Shown here piece by piece: positions 49,201 through 60,099 of a DNA stretch of 64,000 nucleotides. A program made the translations under genes and the position numbers. Within the stretch, counting starts at the first letter, position 1. Every line of letters starts with the position of its first letter. The notes beneath the pieces were generated by a model. That model worked only from the letters and a program-made list of their open reading frames with translations. It did not search any database and had not been told where the DNA came from. Source of the DNA: Druceiella hillmani (taxonomy: Eukaryota; Arthropoda; Insecta; Lepidoptera; Hepialidae); the NCBI GenBank assembly GCA_039881145.1, contig JAYKKI010000040.1, positions 4,293,501 to 4,357,500 on the forward strand. The letters run 5' to 3'.

Positions 49201-50104
49201 TACTTGTACGTGTACCTAGCTATACATACACATACACAGTTGGACAGTGTATGTGTCTACAGACAAACATGAGGTGGCCTGGAACCTTTATTTGTTGCCC
49301 ATAAGTTTCTGGAACTACGTTCCGGTTCTGCATTTCTAGGAGGTAACAGAACGTCAGTAGTTTGAAATTCAATGCAAGTTTTTTTAATGATAAATAGAAC
49401 CCAACTTGAAAGTGCAGCTTAGAGATCCCATCGTTATAACGCAAAAACTACGAAACCAAAATTTTCAAAAACCTTTTATAGCAAATCCTATACCTACTTC
49501 AAAATAGATTTCCGTTAAATACTAAACTATACTTCTAAATACCATATATACTAAATACCACATAAATCCATATTATGTCATTAACGTAAATACAAGAAAA
49601 ATGTTTGCAATAACTGTAATTTTGCTTTGTTTACAAACATTCTCTTTATATAGCTAATCTTATTCTTAAAAGCTACACTAGAATATAAAGTGAACGTTTC
49701 CAAGTGTCATGTTAATATGTCTGTCTATATAGCTAAATCCCACTGGCTGTGGTCAAAGGTAAGCAATTGAATCACCCCAACCGAACACTGTGCTTCACCA
49801 GCCACCAAAATACAATTTCTATCGCAACGCAAATCAACGTAAACTGCATCCTCGGAATATGTGTTCACAGATTGAGCACTACTTCACCAATGCTGTTATT
49901 CAATTTGGAACACCAAGAAATTATTTGGTCCTAGTTATCAGATGGCTAAAGTGGAATTTTTGAAATTGGGTATTTAATTATTGGTGTAGATGGCGTAAAT
50001 TTGAGTAGATGGTAAAATTGAGTAGATGGCGGCTAACAAAAAATGATTCCAGAATCTTATTACAAAAAAAAATTATTTATTTAAAATAAGAAATTTAAAT
50101 ATTA
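49201..50104. other. Non-coding stretch
   Basis: CATACACATACAC and GTGTATGTGT form a small hairpin at 49,225-49,256. No gene was seen. Confidence 0.55.
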
Positions 50105-50784
50105 AAGTGACAAACATAATAATCCATGAAACTCGCAGTCTCAAACAGATCGTTGAAAAAGCCACGTGACACTCGAAAAAAGAGGAAAAAGACGTTTATT
50201 TTGACAACGTAGAACGAATCTATTGACATTCATTCTATAATTTAACAATTTATGTTTAATTAATTTGGGCAATGACTACAGATAAAAAAACAATCCATGT
50301 TGATTGTTTTGACGTGAAAACGTCTATTTGCTCGTTAAATAAGTGATAGTCGGTCGAACTTTCTTGTGTTACCAAATACTGTCAGATTTCAATCGCTAAT
50401 AACTACGAGAATAATAATGTGTTAACAATAGTTGAACCCCCAACGGATAGAACATTTCTATCCGTGTTTGTTTTGCAGCATTTGTTTTGTTTGTAAGGTC
50501 ATCCATCAGACTAGTGCACGTGCATGCGCGTGAGTGTTGTGAATTAGCGTTGTGTAAAGTATAAATTAGTATAGCGCGAAAAATAATTTCGCTAGGATAT
50601 TGATTCTATGTAATTGTGAAGAACGTGAACAGCACTACTAGATGGAAAAGTGAAACAATAAAAATATTCGTTAAAATATAAGTAAAAATCGATATAATAT
50701 GAAACACTACAAAAAATAAAGATAAATCAAAGGAAAACTCACGTCATAAGGAATCCACGAAACCTAAAAAATCCAAGGGTGAAC

Positions 50785-51040
50785 AAATACGAGGGCTACG
50801 ACAGCGTCGGAAAGAAAATGAAAAAACGACGCTGAGTGCATACGTAGCTGGCCCATCGGACTATATGAATCGTAAATATGCTTGGAATTATAGAAATCAC
50901 AAATCAGAGGAAAACTCGCATCAAAGTAATAAAAAAACAAAAAGTCCAGGGCCGAGAAAATGCCAGAGCTACGACAGCGTCGAAAAGAAAATGAAAAAAC
51001 GACGCAAAGCGATTACGTAGCTGACGCATCGGGCATACAG
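50785..51040 (+). pseudogene. Duplicated basic coding module inside the unnamed element
   Basis: Two stretches of about 75-80 bp (near 50,803 and 50,961) share CTACGACAGCGTCG, AAGAAAATGAAAAAACGACG and TACGTAGCTG. In the first the plus frame reads LRQRRKENEKTTLSAYVAGP; in the second the equivalent frame reads LRQRRKENEKTTQSDYVADA after a shift. It has no start, no clear end, and stops follow. It is probably the N-terminal basic region of a transposon protein, tandemly duplicated. Confidence 0.4.
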
Positions 51041-51589
51041 CGTCCAGTGACAGTCCAAATGTCCACGGATCGTATGCAGTTGTCGTTGGAAGGCAATATA
51101 GTGATAATGTAGAGATCGAGGCCAACATGACAGCGCCCAACGAGTATGTATTGTGATCACCAAACATAGTGGTGTTGTCATCGTCGGGCATCGATTTGCG
51201 AATGTCATTGAAGGGTGCTACGTCGGTTTGCCATATGTAAAATCGCTTTTTCCGGGGCATTTCTACTACAGGGCACAGATATGAACTTTAAGGCAGAGTT
51301 AAATATAAAACCTCATTCACGTATCATTATTTATTCCTTTTTGTTTACAAATATAATGTAAAAGTTATCATACTATAACCACTAGCGGTTTAAGCTAAAA
51401 GAAATAAGATTGACTGAACAAAAGTCCGTTGAACCCAAGAAAACCTTGAGACCAATAAAAGCAAATAAAAATTTTCTTCTAGTACCAAATATTAAGTCAC
51501 ATTTTTAATAAAAGTGATTGATTCATTAAATAATAATAATTTAGTACAAAAACAACAGTTACGTAACATAACTGTCGTTTGTGAAAAAA

Positions 51590-51696
51590 AACTAGTATTT
51601 GTGAATTCCGGGACAGCAAAGTGAAATTACTGGACACGGGACAACACGCGAAATTCCGGGACAATCCCGGATTTCCCGGCCATCTGGCAACCCTAG
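51590..51696 (-). mobile_element. Terminal fragment with TAGGGTTGCCAGATGGCCGG end
   Basis: The reverse complement of 51,677-51,696 is TAGGGTTGCCAGATGGCCGG, followed by GGAAATCCGGGATTGTCCCG and repeated CCCGG-type blocks. TAGGGTTGCCA ends with CCCGG-rich subterminal repeats are typical of a DNA-transposon group widespread in animals. The matching opposite end is not visible nearby, so I call a solo end inserted in the larger element. Confidence 0.45.
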
Positions 51697-52059
51697 TGCT
51701 ACGGCAGACTATGATTTTATTGAACACGAAACCGTACGTGCAATCGAAGCTCGATGTGCTACAGCTCTGATAGACTCCCATTGAAAGACGCACTGCAAAC
51801 ATCTATTGGACGCACCAAACCCAAGTGTAGACGATCGGAATTTCCAGAGAAGTTGGTAATTAAATTACATTTTAATAGGAAACATTTTTTTGTGATTATA
51901 TCCCGACGTGTTCAGGAAAAATCTACAGCGCGAACCAGAACTGCGTCTTTCGGTGATTTTTTTTAGTCGCTTCTAGAATGTTATTATGAACTTTATTTCT
52001 TATTAACAATTCTTGGTGTATTAAAGATACATATAATATAAGCGGGATGTATGAAGATA

Positions 52060-52128
52060 GTTTTTTTTTGTTTTTTAGTGTAACTATACTTTTTTTACTG
52101 TTTTTTTTTGTTTTTTAGTATAGTTACG
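52060..52128. repeat. T-rich duplication with inverted flanks
   Basis: TTTTTTTTTGTTTTTTAGT occurs twice (52,062 and 52,102). GTAACTATA between them pairs with TATAGTTAC after the second copy. Confidence 0.7.
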
Positions 52129-52604
52129 AATTTAATTTTGTTATTCCCTCTTTCCTAATTATCAGTGGCTAAATTGTTTGCTTTTTTATATTTTAAAAAA
52201 TATTATCTTTTTTAAAAATTATATTCTATTTCTGTAACATCTAGCCCATAGTCGCTTCCATCCCTTATTAATTTGTAGTTAAAAAAATTAAACTGAGCAA
52301 ATTTGTGTCGTTGTATGATAACTAATAGACCATAGAAACCACAGGAAGTACAAACCTTTCAACATTTATAGAAATCCAACTTACATATTGATTTCAAACG
52401 TTCAGTGCGAATGTTGACATAAAGAAATCATATCGCGTGACACGACAAGTTATCGACATTCCAGGCCTTCTCCAAATATTGTTGCATGAAGAAATTCAGT
52501 CAATTCGTAAAGATTTTTTTCCATTAGGGTCGGTGTGGTGAAACAAATCAAAAATAATTTACCCCACTCAACGTGTTTAAGAAACATACATACAAGTAAT
52601 TGTA

Positions 52605-52690
52605 CAAGATCATTCGGTCTTCACATGATTACATTCTTCACATGATCATTCGGGCTTCACATGATCATTTGGTCTTCACATGATTGGTTA
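52605..52690. repeat. About 21-bp tandem repeat
   Basis: CTTCACATGAT(C/T) recurs near 52,619, 52,634, 52,652 and 52,673, with CATTCGG or CATTTGG in between. Short and imperfect. Confidence 0.65.
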
Positions 52691-53281
52691 GATCACGATT
52701 ATGTGATTGAGCTACTGAATACCGTGGACAGGTAGATTATTTCGATGATAGTATTCGATTACATACATTATTTAAAAAATACTATAATTGTGCCAACGCT
52801 ACCTGCTTTATCGAGTATTAGAAACGAAGATCTTTTCAATAATAAAAAAACAAAAATCTTTAATTTCACTTAAATACAAATTTCATAAAAGCACATCACT
52901 TTTAACTAGTAAAGTATGAAAGTGTAGAAGCTATGTATTCTTTTAAAATACTTTATTTTTCTTTGAAATATTGAAACTTTTTAAAAGTAATCCTTAAATG
53001 AAATTAAAACTACGAAATTATACTAAACCTATTAAAACTACGAAAAGGAACATTTTTATGTTCAAAGTAAAGCAGTTTGGTTTAAAAAATTGATAAAATA
53101 TTTTATTATTATTATTATTTTCTCGCTAAATATAATATAATTTTTTCACCATATTTAAAGTAACGCCATATAACGGATAAATTCCACTCGCCCATAACCA
53201 GTTATTATTTTACGAACTTGCAGATATAACCAATAACGTTATATGAAATAGACGTATTATTAACGTTCTAGAAAACATCCC
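52691..53281. other. Non-coding stretch
   Basis: No gene. A TTA trinucleotide run lies at about 53,102-53,119. Confidence 0.55.
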
Positions 53282-53284
53282 TTA

Positions 53285-53820
53285 GGCTTGACTCACACTA
53301 TAGGACCGCTCTCGATACGGTTCGCTCTTAGTCCGATATAATCTCTGTTTCAGTCTTTTTTCGTGAGTCGTTGTGAAAATCACAGTCGATGTGTTAAATT
53401 TTCCAACAGAAGAATTAACTGTGATAGCTGTGATAACTCATTTGGACGAAGATTATGAAAAAGTACAAAAACAAAAAGAAAAGAAAGATGTGGGCGCATC
53501 CATATTTGCAAATGCAAAAAAATGAAGGCATATATTATCTGGCTGTATCGCCATTTAATAAACGGCGAAGAAAAATTCGTACAGTATTTTAGAATAAATT
53601 CCGGTACATTCGAAATGATACTTTCCAAAATGGAATCAAAAGTCGCGCAAATCCGATCGCGGTCCGATAAAATATACTTTGAGATGTATCGGTACCGGAG
53701 CGTTATGTGATCGTAACCTGAGCGATAGCGATAGTGTGAATACGCTCATTGTTTCTCATGTAAAAATATTTTACCGGACCCAGAGCGTACCTAAAGCGGG
53801 CCTAAAGTGTGAATCAAGCC
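53285..53820 (+). mobile_element. Non-autonomous PIF/Harbinger element retaining a transposase piece
   Basis: The left end GGCTTGACTCACACTATAGG and the reverse complement of the right end GGCTTGATTCACACTTTAGG match at 18 of 20. Both continue with CCGCT, TACG and GTCCG blocks. TTA precedes the left end (53,282-53,284) and TAA follows the right (53,821-53,823). Harbinger elements duplicate a 3-bp TWA target, so these are consistent with a decayed duplication. At 536 bp it is far too short to be autonomous. Confidence 0.75.
53400..53660 (+). pseudogene. Harbinger transposase N-terminal fragment
   Basis: One plus frame reads KKRKMWAHPYLQMQKNEGIY (about 53,478-53,537). A shifted frame continues with YRHLINGEEKFVQYFRINS and GTFEMILSKMES (to about 53,640). 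A basic W-x-x-P-(Y/W) segment followed by a DEEKF-FNYFRMS-like segment is the N-terminus of HARBI1-type transposases. The DDE domain is gone. The next sequence returns to the terminal inverted repeat, so this is an internal-deletion derivative. It has one frameshift. Confidence 0.6.
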
Positions 53821-53823
53821 TAA

Positions 53824-54374
53824 AAGATGAAGTAATCTTCTCATTTTCAATAAAACTATAAATGTCCTTTCTTTGATTATCTATCTCTCATTCGCGCATG
53901 ATGCGAGAGCATAACTACTGATCGATTTTATCGATTTAACGTGTCTACTTAGAATAAAGTCATTGGATAGAGCCTAGTCAATTTTGCTAGCTAACAGCAA
54001 CTAAACCCTAAAATTAGTCGATTGTAAGCTAAAAACCAAAGGAAGGTTTATTGAAATCGATATAATATTTCTCGAACTGTTTACATAGACAAACACGAAT
54101 TTTAACAAAAATTTGATTTTTCTATTTTTTAAAAAAAGAATTTCATTAATATTCGAAAAGCATAGACAACGCGGCGTGTTGTTATACATATACAATAATA
54201 ATATGAAGACAATTCTCATTGTTTCGTATTAATCGATTTAAAGCGCGACAAGTAAGTAGTAGTTATACTAATCCAGATGACAGTACAGTAGAAAATGTGG
54301 TCTTCAAACGAAATTAATTCGAGAGCGATAAAGACGAACTCGTTTGATAAGTTTGTCTCTAAGTGTTCGTCGTA
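53824..54374. other. Non-coding stretch
   Basis: AT-rich, with nothing recognised. Confidence 0.55.
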
Positions 54375-54580
54375 GGCATCGACAACTCCCGACGCCGCCG
54401 CCTACCCGCATCCCCTCTTTCCTATCGGGGGCTTACGGAAATGCCTAAAAACGCCATTCGCATCACCCGCGAGCGAGTAGACCCAACCCGGTGTAACGCG
54501 AACGGCGCCGATGACATAACGGAGACCCGCACATGTACGAACCATTCGTCGAACCCGGTTCGCAGGGCCACCGAAGATGT
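54375..54580. other. GC island I, origin unclear
   Basis: A GC-richer block with CGAACCCGGTTCG (54,550-54,562), an exact inverted repeat. Frames are open on both strands (54,363-54,587 plus; 54,402-54,626 minus). The composition is more mixed than in the other islands, with no TAAT cores. It could be a SINE- or LINE-derived fragment or a regulatory island. I recognise neither. Confidence 0.3.
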
Positions 54581-55252
54581 TAGATAAATATGATTTTTTC
54601 TCACAACTCTTAAATATGTATTCCAATAATTATTAATTTTAATCTATGGTATTACTTTACAGAGGGAAATAAAAAACATACTGATCCATAATAACGAGAG
54701 CGTTATTTAAATTTTATGTCTAACTATCTCAAACATTTTTTGTTCTTTTATGTGATACGAATTATGATAAAAAAAATAATGAAAATGAACAATACTATTT
54801 CTATGTATGCAAATGTCAAAGGGCGTTTTTTTTAAAGTAAACTTTAATATCAATTAAAAAGGACTGCACTATTTACGTAGAAGACTAACGAATTAGATAT
54901 AGACAAGTTTCATTTCTATTCTATAAAGATGAAATTTCATATAAACCGAAATAAGAGTGAATAAGTACGTTTTGAAATGATGTTTATTATTGAAATAAAA
55001 ACAAACTGCATATAAATTGTCATGACGGCTCCCTTGACAATATTTAAATAGGGGCCACTAAAAATGATCTTTGGAACTCTAGGAACTGTAGGCAAATTAT
55101 GAGAGAACTTTATTCTTCTGTCTTTTCGTCTACTCGTCCGTCCTTCTAAATCTTACTAGTATATAAACGGATAAATAAATATTAATGTAGGATTAATATA
55201 ACATATGCATATTTCTTTATAATTATTTTATAGTTTAGGAATAATTTGTTAC

Positions 55253-55255
<3 letters not shown>
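54581..55255. other. Non-coding stretch
   Basis: No gene. CGTCTACTCGTCCGTCC near 55,128 may be a scrap of the 25,140 dispersed family. Confidence 0.5.
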
Positions 55256-55290
<35 letters not shown>

Positions 55291-55299
55291 ATATATATT
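55256..55299. repeat. (TA)n microsatellite
   Basis: About 44 bp of TA with a CTCT interruption. Confidence 0.95.
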
Positions 55300-55954
55300 G
55301 TTTCTATGTAATTATTAAGAAACATCTGCTAATTTTAAAAACATACGTCCTTGAATATATAAGCTAAGTCTTTCGAAATTATTGCGAAAAACATATACGA
55401 CTGTATGCCTTCATAATCATAGCCTCGAATCAATTAAACATTTGTTGCCATGGTAACAAAAGTGTGGTGACACATAACAAATAGTAAAATTAACGAAATT
55501 TTTCCAAATTTTGAAAGAATTGGCCGAATATCTTCATTTATGTATTTAATAATTATTTAGCTTATAAATAATTTTGAAGCTTAGCTTGACGTGTTGGTCA
55601 AAATGTCATAAAGCTTAGGCGTATCAATAAAAAAAATAAATCAACAAAATTAATATTTATACTTTACAGGCTACTAATTAATTTTTAGCAAGTTTCACTT
55701 CCCAACCTCATTGCTGAAGCGGTCAATTGACTAGAAAAAGATAAAGATTTGACACCGTGTGCAGAAACAGCGAAAACTTGACAGGAAGTAAGCGATAACT
55801 AAAAGTTTTTCGCGCATGTAATAGACAGATAAAATAAATACATATTTTTTCTGAATGAAAGTACTTAATTTATCTTACCAATGGTGTGACACCCTGTTAG
55901 TAAATATCTTTATGCTTAATTGATTTTTCATCTTGACCTATCGGATGTAATGAC
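55300..55954. other. Non-coding stretch
   Basis: AT-rich, no gene recognised. Confidence 0.55.
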
Positions 55955-56165
55955 AAGTGAGCGCTTTAGCGCACGACTTCCGCCCGCGGCGAACCGCGAC
56001 ATCGGCCGCAGGCGTGCGTCTGAACCAACGTTTCCAGGAAGCGGGCCGCAGCTGCGCCACGCCCGCTCGCGCGGCGTTTCTTCTTAGAAAGTGCGAGAAG
56101 AATGCAATCAGCCCGCGGCGCGACCCCATCGGCCCAGCGGCATATCTAGCGATGTACGCTTCTTG
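55955..56165. promoter_or_regulatory. GC/CpG island J
   Basis: A 210-bp CpG-rich block with matching open frames on both strands (55,938-56,129 minus; 55,957-56,181 plus), both low-complexity. It is followed at once by ATCGATAAAAACG (56,183) and TTATCGATAGC (56,212), two DRE-like TATCGAT/ATCGATA sites within 35 bp. A candidate promoter island. Confidence 0.35.
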
Positions 56166-57583
56166 TACCGGTGGAAAATAGCGATCGATAAAAACGTTTA
56201 AATTTTGAACGTTATCGATAGCGCATTTGGAATTTTGCTATAATTCCCGGAAATTCATTGTGCGTGTACATCCGAATGAAATAGTTCAATAGGGCGGAAC
56301 GAGAAAAGAGGTCGAAGGTTTTTTCAGATCAATATCATTTTTGGCATTTTCTTCTTAAAAAGGAAAGGGTGTGATGCAATTTTAAGGTAAATATTGCGGA
56401 TACTCAGACTCCAAGTATATACCCCATACCTACTCTTACCTCACTACGTCCAATTCATATAGATTTTTTGTTTATCAGAAATATTTGTCGGCGGAAGATA
56501 ATATTATCAAAAGACGAAAATTCTAAAACCCTATCTTGTCCATCGTTATACGTTCCATTGTTGAATTCATTTCTTTAAAAACCAAGACGAACTTCGGACG
56601 ATCGCGTCCGTTGAAAATAAAATTTATTAATAAGTGTATGTAAATAAAGTATTTTAGGAAACTTTATTGCGGTTATAAATGTTTGATTAAAATACAACAC
56701 TTTACACTAAACCCACAACACTTTATTTTAAAGTAGGGGTGACAGCCCTAATACGAAGTCACAGTTTTTTTTCTCGATAATTTCGCGTATATTTTTATTT
56801 CACGCCTACGGAACAATTTATCCTAGGATATAAAAACGGACAACAAACCGTGCCAGCGTTTTAACTGAATTCTTAAATGAAGTATCGAATTTTCATAAAA
56901 GCGGCAAATTTCTTCCCTAAAACTTCACCAATCTTAATGACATTTCCAATTTTTATGATATTACCCATATCTAGGCGCATACGTCTTTATTTTTCCGATA
57001 TTACTTATAAAATTACAAATATTAGCACCTCGAATCTCATTTGATTTTTTCACTTAACTAACGAAAAAATTTAAACCTAATGTCTTAGTTTAATGTTCTT
57101 TATTTTCCTTTGCCTAAGGAAAGAGGACCATAATTATGAAAATCGGTGAAGTTTTAGAATAAAAGAAACGTTGCCACCTGGAAGACGACTTTACGCCTAA
57201 AGTCTAGTCAGCCCTACGAGCTGCGGTTCTCTCTGTCTCTCTCTCGCACAACCAGTGAAAGTACAAAGGAAACGCGATAGCAAGCATGTAATATAAATAC
57301 CAACTGCTGCACTTCACTTCCCTCATTTTCTACCGATTTGAGAACATCTTATAGATCTGAATCATCATTTATACTTTACATAGATAGCAAAACGTAAACA
57401 AGAAAGTAGTGAAAAGCCGACATGTCAATAAATACATTTATACAAATTGAAGTTTGTATTAAACCAATTTTATTTATCAAACAATATGAAAATATAGAGT
57501 GCGATAAGAAAGTATCTCAAATTTTGAATTGTACGTTCCATTCATATTCGATCAAACTTTTTTTCACGTTGGTCTACTGTCTA

Positions 57584-57584
<1 letters not shown>
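56166..57584. other. Non-coding stretch with a possible inverted-repeat pair
   Basis: CTAAAACTTCACCAAT near 56,918 and ATCGGTGAAGTTTTAG near 57,142 face each other, with weaker similarity outward. This may be a decayed MITE of about 280 bp. A CTCTCTGTCTCTCTCTCGC tract (57,227-57,245) is a GAGA-type sequence on the minus strand. No gene. Confidence 0.4.
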
Positions 57585-57648
<64 letters not shown>

Positions 57649-57649
57649 G
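57585..57649. repeat. (TA)n microsatellite
   Basis: About 65 bp of alternating TA, ending with TGTATATAG. Confidence 0.95.
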
Positions 57650-57944
57650 ATTTTTTAATTACACCACTAGTTTTTTTTCTCTTCCACACAAGCCAATTCA
57701 TGAGTCGAAGTTAATAAAAAATAAATTAAAATATATCTAAACTTGAAACCTAAATACGCATGTCAGTTACTTAAATTATTTCTCATATCACTTACTATTT
57801 AAACTTTAGTTATTAAACTGTTAATATATGCGCAGCCGGAAACGAAAATTCTGATTATAAAAAAGATACGAGTTATCAATAGGAAACTGCTAATTATTTC
57901 TGACAATTCTATAAATAAAATATATATCAATTACAAAAAAAAAT

Positions 57945-58260
57945 TACCGCACTTTTAATACATATATGTCGAAATATTAGAATAGCAACTACTAAACTCT
58001 CACCGTTTTCCAGCGATTCTTGGAACGCTATAAACATCTCACGAACATTTTTGATAGAGTAAAGAAAGTGGCGAAATATCAATTTGGCAACTAATAAACC
58101 CACCACTTTCTCCAGCGATATCTGGAATGTTATAGACATTTCTCGAACATTTTTGACAGAGTAAAAAAGGTGTCGAAATATCAATTTGGCAATTAATAAA
58201 CCCACCACTTTCTCCAGCGATATCTGGAATATTATAGACATTTCTCGAACATCTCTGGTT
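57945..58260 (-). repeat. 102-bp tandem repeat, open in one frame
   Basis: CGAACAT occurs at 58,042, 58,144 and 58,246, exactly 102 bp apart. As 102 is a multiple of three, a minus-strand frame stays open for 104 codons (57,927-58,241) and shows a 34-residue repeat, FQISLEKVVGLLVAKLIFRH plus FLYSIKNVREMS. The two best units differ mainly by replacement changes (Ile/Thr, Ile/Val, Leu-Phe/Phe-Leu), and the third diverges strongly. I see this as a minisatellite that happens to be open rather than a gene. Confidence 0.75.
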
Positions 58261-58749
58261 GAGTAAAAAAGCGAGCGGTGTCAGATCTTCTATTTAGTTA
58301 GCAACTAATTTTCAGTGAGTAAAAAACCAAAAAATTGTAGAAATCTCATTAAAAGAATTTAAAAGTGTCCTTGCTTCGTGAATTCCATTGAATGCGAAAA
58401 GCAAGCGAAATAACATGAAATATGCATAACGATGGACGAATGCGTACTCTTCTATGGCGTGTTGGTGCCAGGTATTCAAAGAATCAAATTTGATCTTACC
58501 TATAATCCTGAACCAAGGTGACATCGTACATTAAATTTACTGAAATCAGAAAAGTTTTATCCAAAGCTTAGGAGAAGACGTGGAAACATTATATTTGACT
58601 ACCACTTGAGCAAAGACCTGTTCAACTTCAGAAGAGTTGTTGGCCAACATATTAAGGGAGCTAATGAATTCCCATTGTACCATTGATTGGTTAAATTCCT
58701 ATTGTCTGTGCTAACTTGCCCTCCTTTTTCTCCGGACCTCATGTCATAC
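58261..58749. other. Non-coding stretch with a possible transposase scrap
   Basis: At 58,711-58,755 a plus frame reads LTCPPFSPDLMSYDY. This resembles the PPYSPDLAP-D(Y/F) motif around the last catalytic Asp of mariner/Tc1 transposases. Upstream frames do not give a convincing DNA-motif partner, and the last codons overlap the MITE end. Weak. Confidence 0.25.
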
Positions 58750-58987
58750 GACTATCGCCCGTGTACGCCACACACTCTCAGAACTCTCAGTAAGATTTAC
58801 TGATATTTAAAAGCGTATTTTGTATGAATACTTAAGGAATTGGACGGTGCGATAGGCACGGTCGGTAAAATAGACTCTTGTTTCGACTCGACTGACAGTT
58901 AAGGAGAACGAGAAAAACGTTTTTAACGTCAGTAAGTCTGACCGACAGTCTTGACCGTGTGTGGTGCATATGGGCGTCTGATAGTCG
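58750..58987. mobile_element. MITE with GACTATC...GCCC inverted ends, complete copy
   Basis: The left arm GACTATCGCCCGTGTACGCC aligns with the reverse complement of the right end, GACTATCAGACGCCCATATG, with a 3-bp gap. Both then continue through ACCACACAC-type sequence to a CAGTAAG-TTACTGA block and a TTTAAAA-type run. The middle holds GACGGTGC and GGCACGGTC as an inner hairpin. A truncated relative lies at 36,191. No protein; the superfamily is unknown to me. Confidence 0.6.
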
Positions 58988-59510
58988 GATTACACGAAGT
59001 CTGTTATGTTCGCTGTCTAATTATTCATGCGATAATAAATAAAAAGACCCACGGCCCCTTTAGGCTAGAACTTACCCAATTTTCATTCACAACGCCAAAC
59101 GATTCTACAAAGAAGTAATTTTATATCTGCATACATACTGACGACAAATGATAAGGTAACGTTGGTTCTTACATAATTGAAAATTGATTTCATTAATTAC
59201 ACATCAAAAAATAATGTGACTGTGTTAAGATTCGAGATACTTAAACTGGAACTTTAGCAAAACACTTGCTACTTAATCGTCTTGAATATGTGCAACGCGA
59301 TACGTTTTAAAATTTGAGGGCACGCGGTGTATACTTACCCTAACACAGGCAGTCCCTTCTCCGTAATTGCCGTAATCTTATATTCAAATTGGGACAATAG
59401 CTCTTTTCAATGAAAACATCGTCACTCCATTTAGTTGGAACAATGTGACACTAAATTTTCACCACACAGCGTTTGACTCTTGTGAATACTAACGATGATT
59501 ATACGTAGTC
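58988..59510. other. Non-coding stretch
   Basis: No gene or repeat recognised. Confidence 0.5.
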
Positions 59511-59511
59511 A

Positions 59512-59575
59512 TTGCGGCCTAATGGTATAAGCACTTGAGCCTGACTCGGGTGCAGACGATTTTGAGTCACATCTA
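59512..59575 (+). mobile_element. Degraded tRNA-like (SINE head) fragment
   Basis: GCGGCCTAATGGTATAAGCA followed by CTTGAGCCTGACTCGGGTGC and GATTTTGAGTCACA looks like a decayed tRNA head: an A-box-like GGCCTAATGG and a weak B box (GATTTTGAGTC against GGTTCGAATCC). It is too degenerate to be a tRNA gene. A SINE relic is the simplest reading. Confidence 0.4.
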
Positions 59576-60000
59576 AATAAAATAGTATTTTTTGCATTAT
59601 CCTGAGTTTTCAACAAATTTTGAAGTAACAATAAAAATTAAATATTAAAATTTGTCCAGTGAATTATATAAATAAATTAATTAAATTATACGTTACGAAG
59701 GCTGCTTACGGGTTAGTACCATCGCCTCAATATGAATGTATGTAAGTAGGCAATGTGTTAGTTTGACACAAATGTTAGTAAGCCAAAGCTGCAAGTTTGA
59801 CTATCTGGAGCTTTATTTATTGTAAGGTGAGCCAGCGTAATTAAAATGATACAGCATATGTGATCGCAAACAAATACGTGCGCTTTTGTTTCACTTTTTT
59901 CTCTTTGTAATAATTTGGATATTTTTTCACTAAATGAAGCTACAGCTGATTCAAGTAAATATTTATCCAGTCATCTGGAATTCATATAGCTAACGTAAGT
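59576..60000. other. Non-coding stretch
   Basis: No gene or repeat recognised. Confidence 0.5.
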
Positions 60001-60031
60001 GCACGCCCGCCTGGTCCGAGAGACCCTTTCG

Positions 60032-60065
60032 CCTTATTTGGTGCGAGACCGACGTTCAAATAAGG
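60032..60065. promoter_or_regulatory. Inverted pair of CArG-type boxes
   Basis: CCTTATTTGG (60,032-60,041) is a perfect CArG box, CC(A/T)6GG, the site of SRF. CAAATAAGG (60,057-60,065) is its inverted, one-base-imperfect partner; CCTTATTTG and CAAATAAGG would pair. It lies just upstream of GC island K. Confidence 0.4.
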
Positions 60066-60099
60066 ACGATATACTTTTCCGATTCACTCCTCTGCCTCG

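Larger units (their letters stand above)
50105..52290 (+). mobile_element. Unnamed mobile element, longer copy, with coding remains
   Basis: The ends match the 0.47-kb copy at 6,845-7,310, which defines this as a dispersed element rather than unique DNA. Between the ends lies about 1.65 kb absent from the short copy. Part of that has coding character on the plus strand: near 50,795 RGLRQRRKENEKTTLSAYVA, and 158 bp later a diverged second copy of the same DNA (50,961-51,040). Basic RQRRKENEK-type repeats occur in several transposon-encoded proteins, but I cannot assign a superfamily. A further frame near 51,697 reads TADYDFIEHETVRAIEARC before a stop. The 51.6-kb part carries the end of a different element. 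Confidence 0.5.

Noticed and set aside
59512..59575. Functional tRNA gene
   Set aside because: The B box is degenerate and no cloverleaf can be closed.
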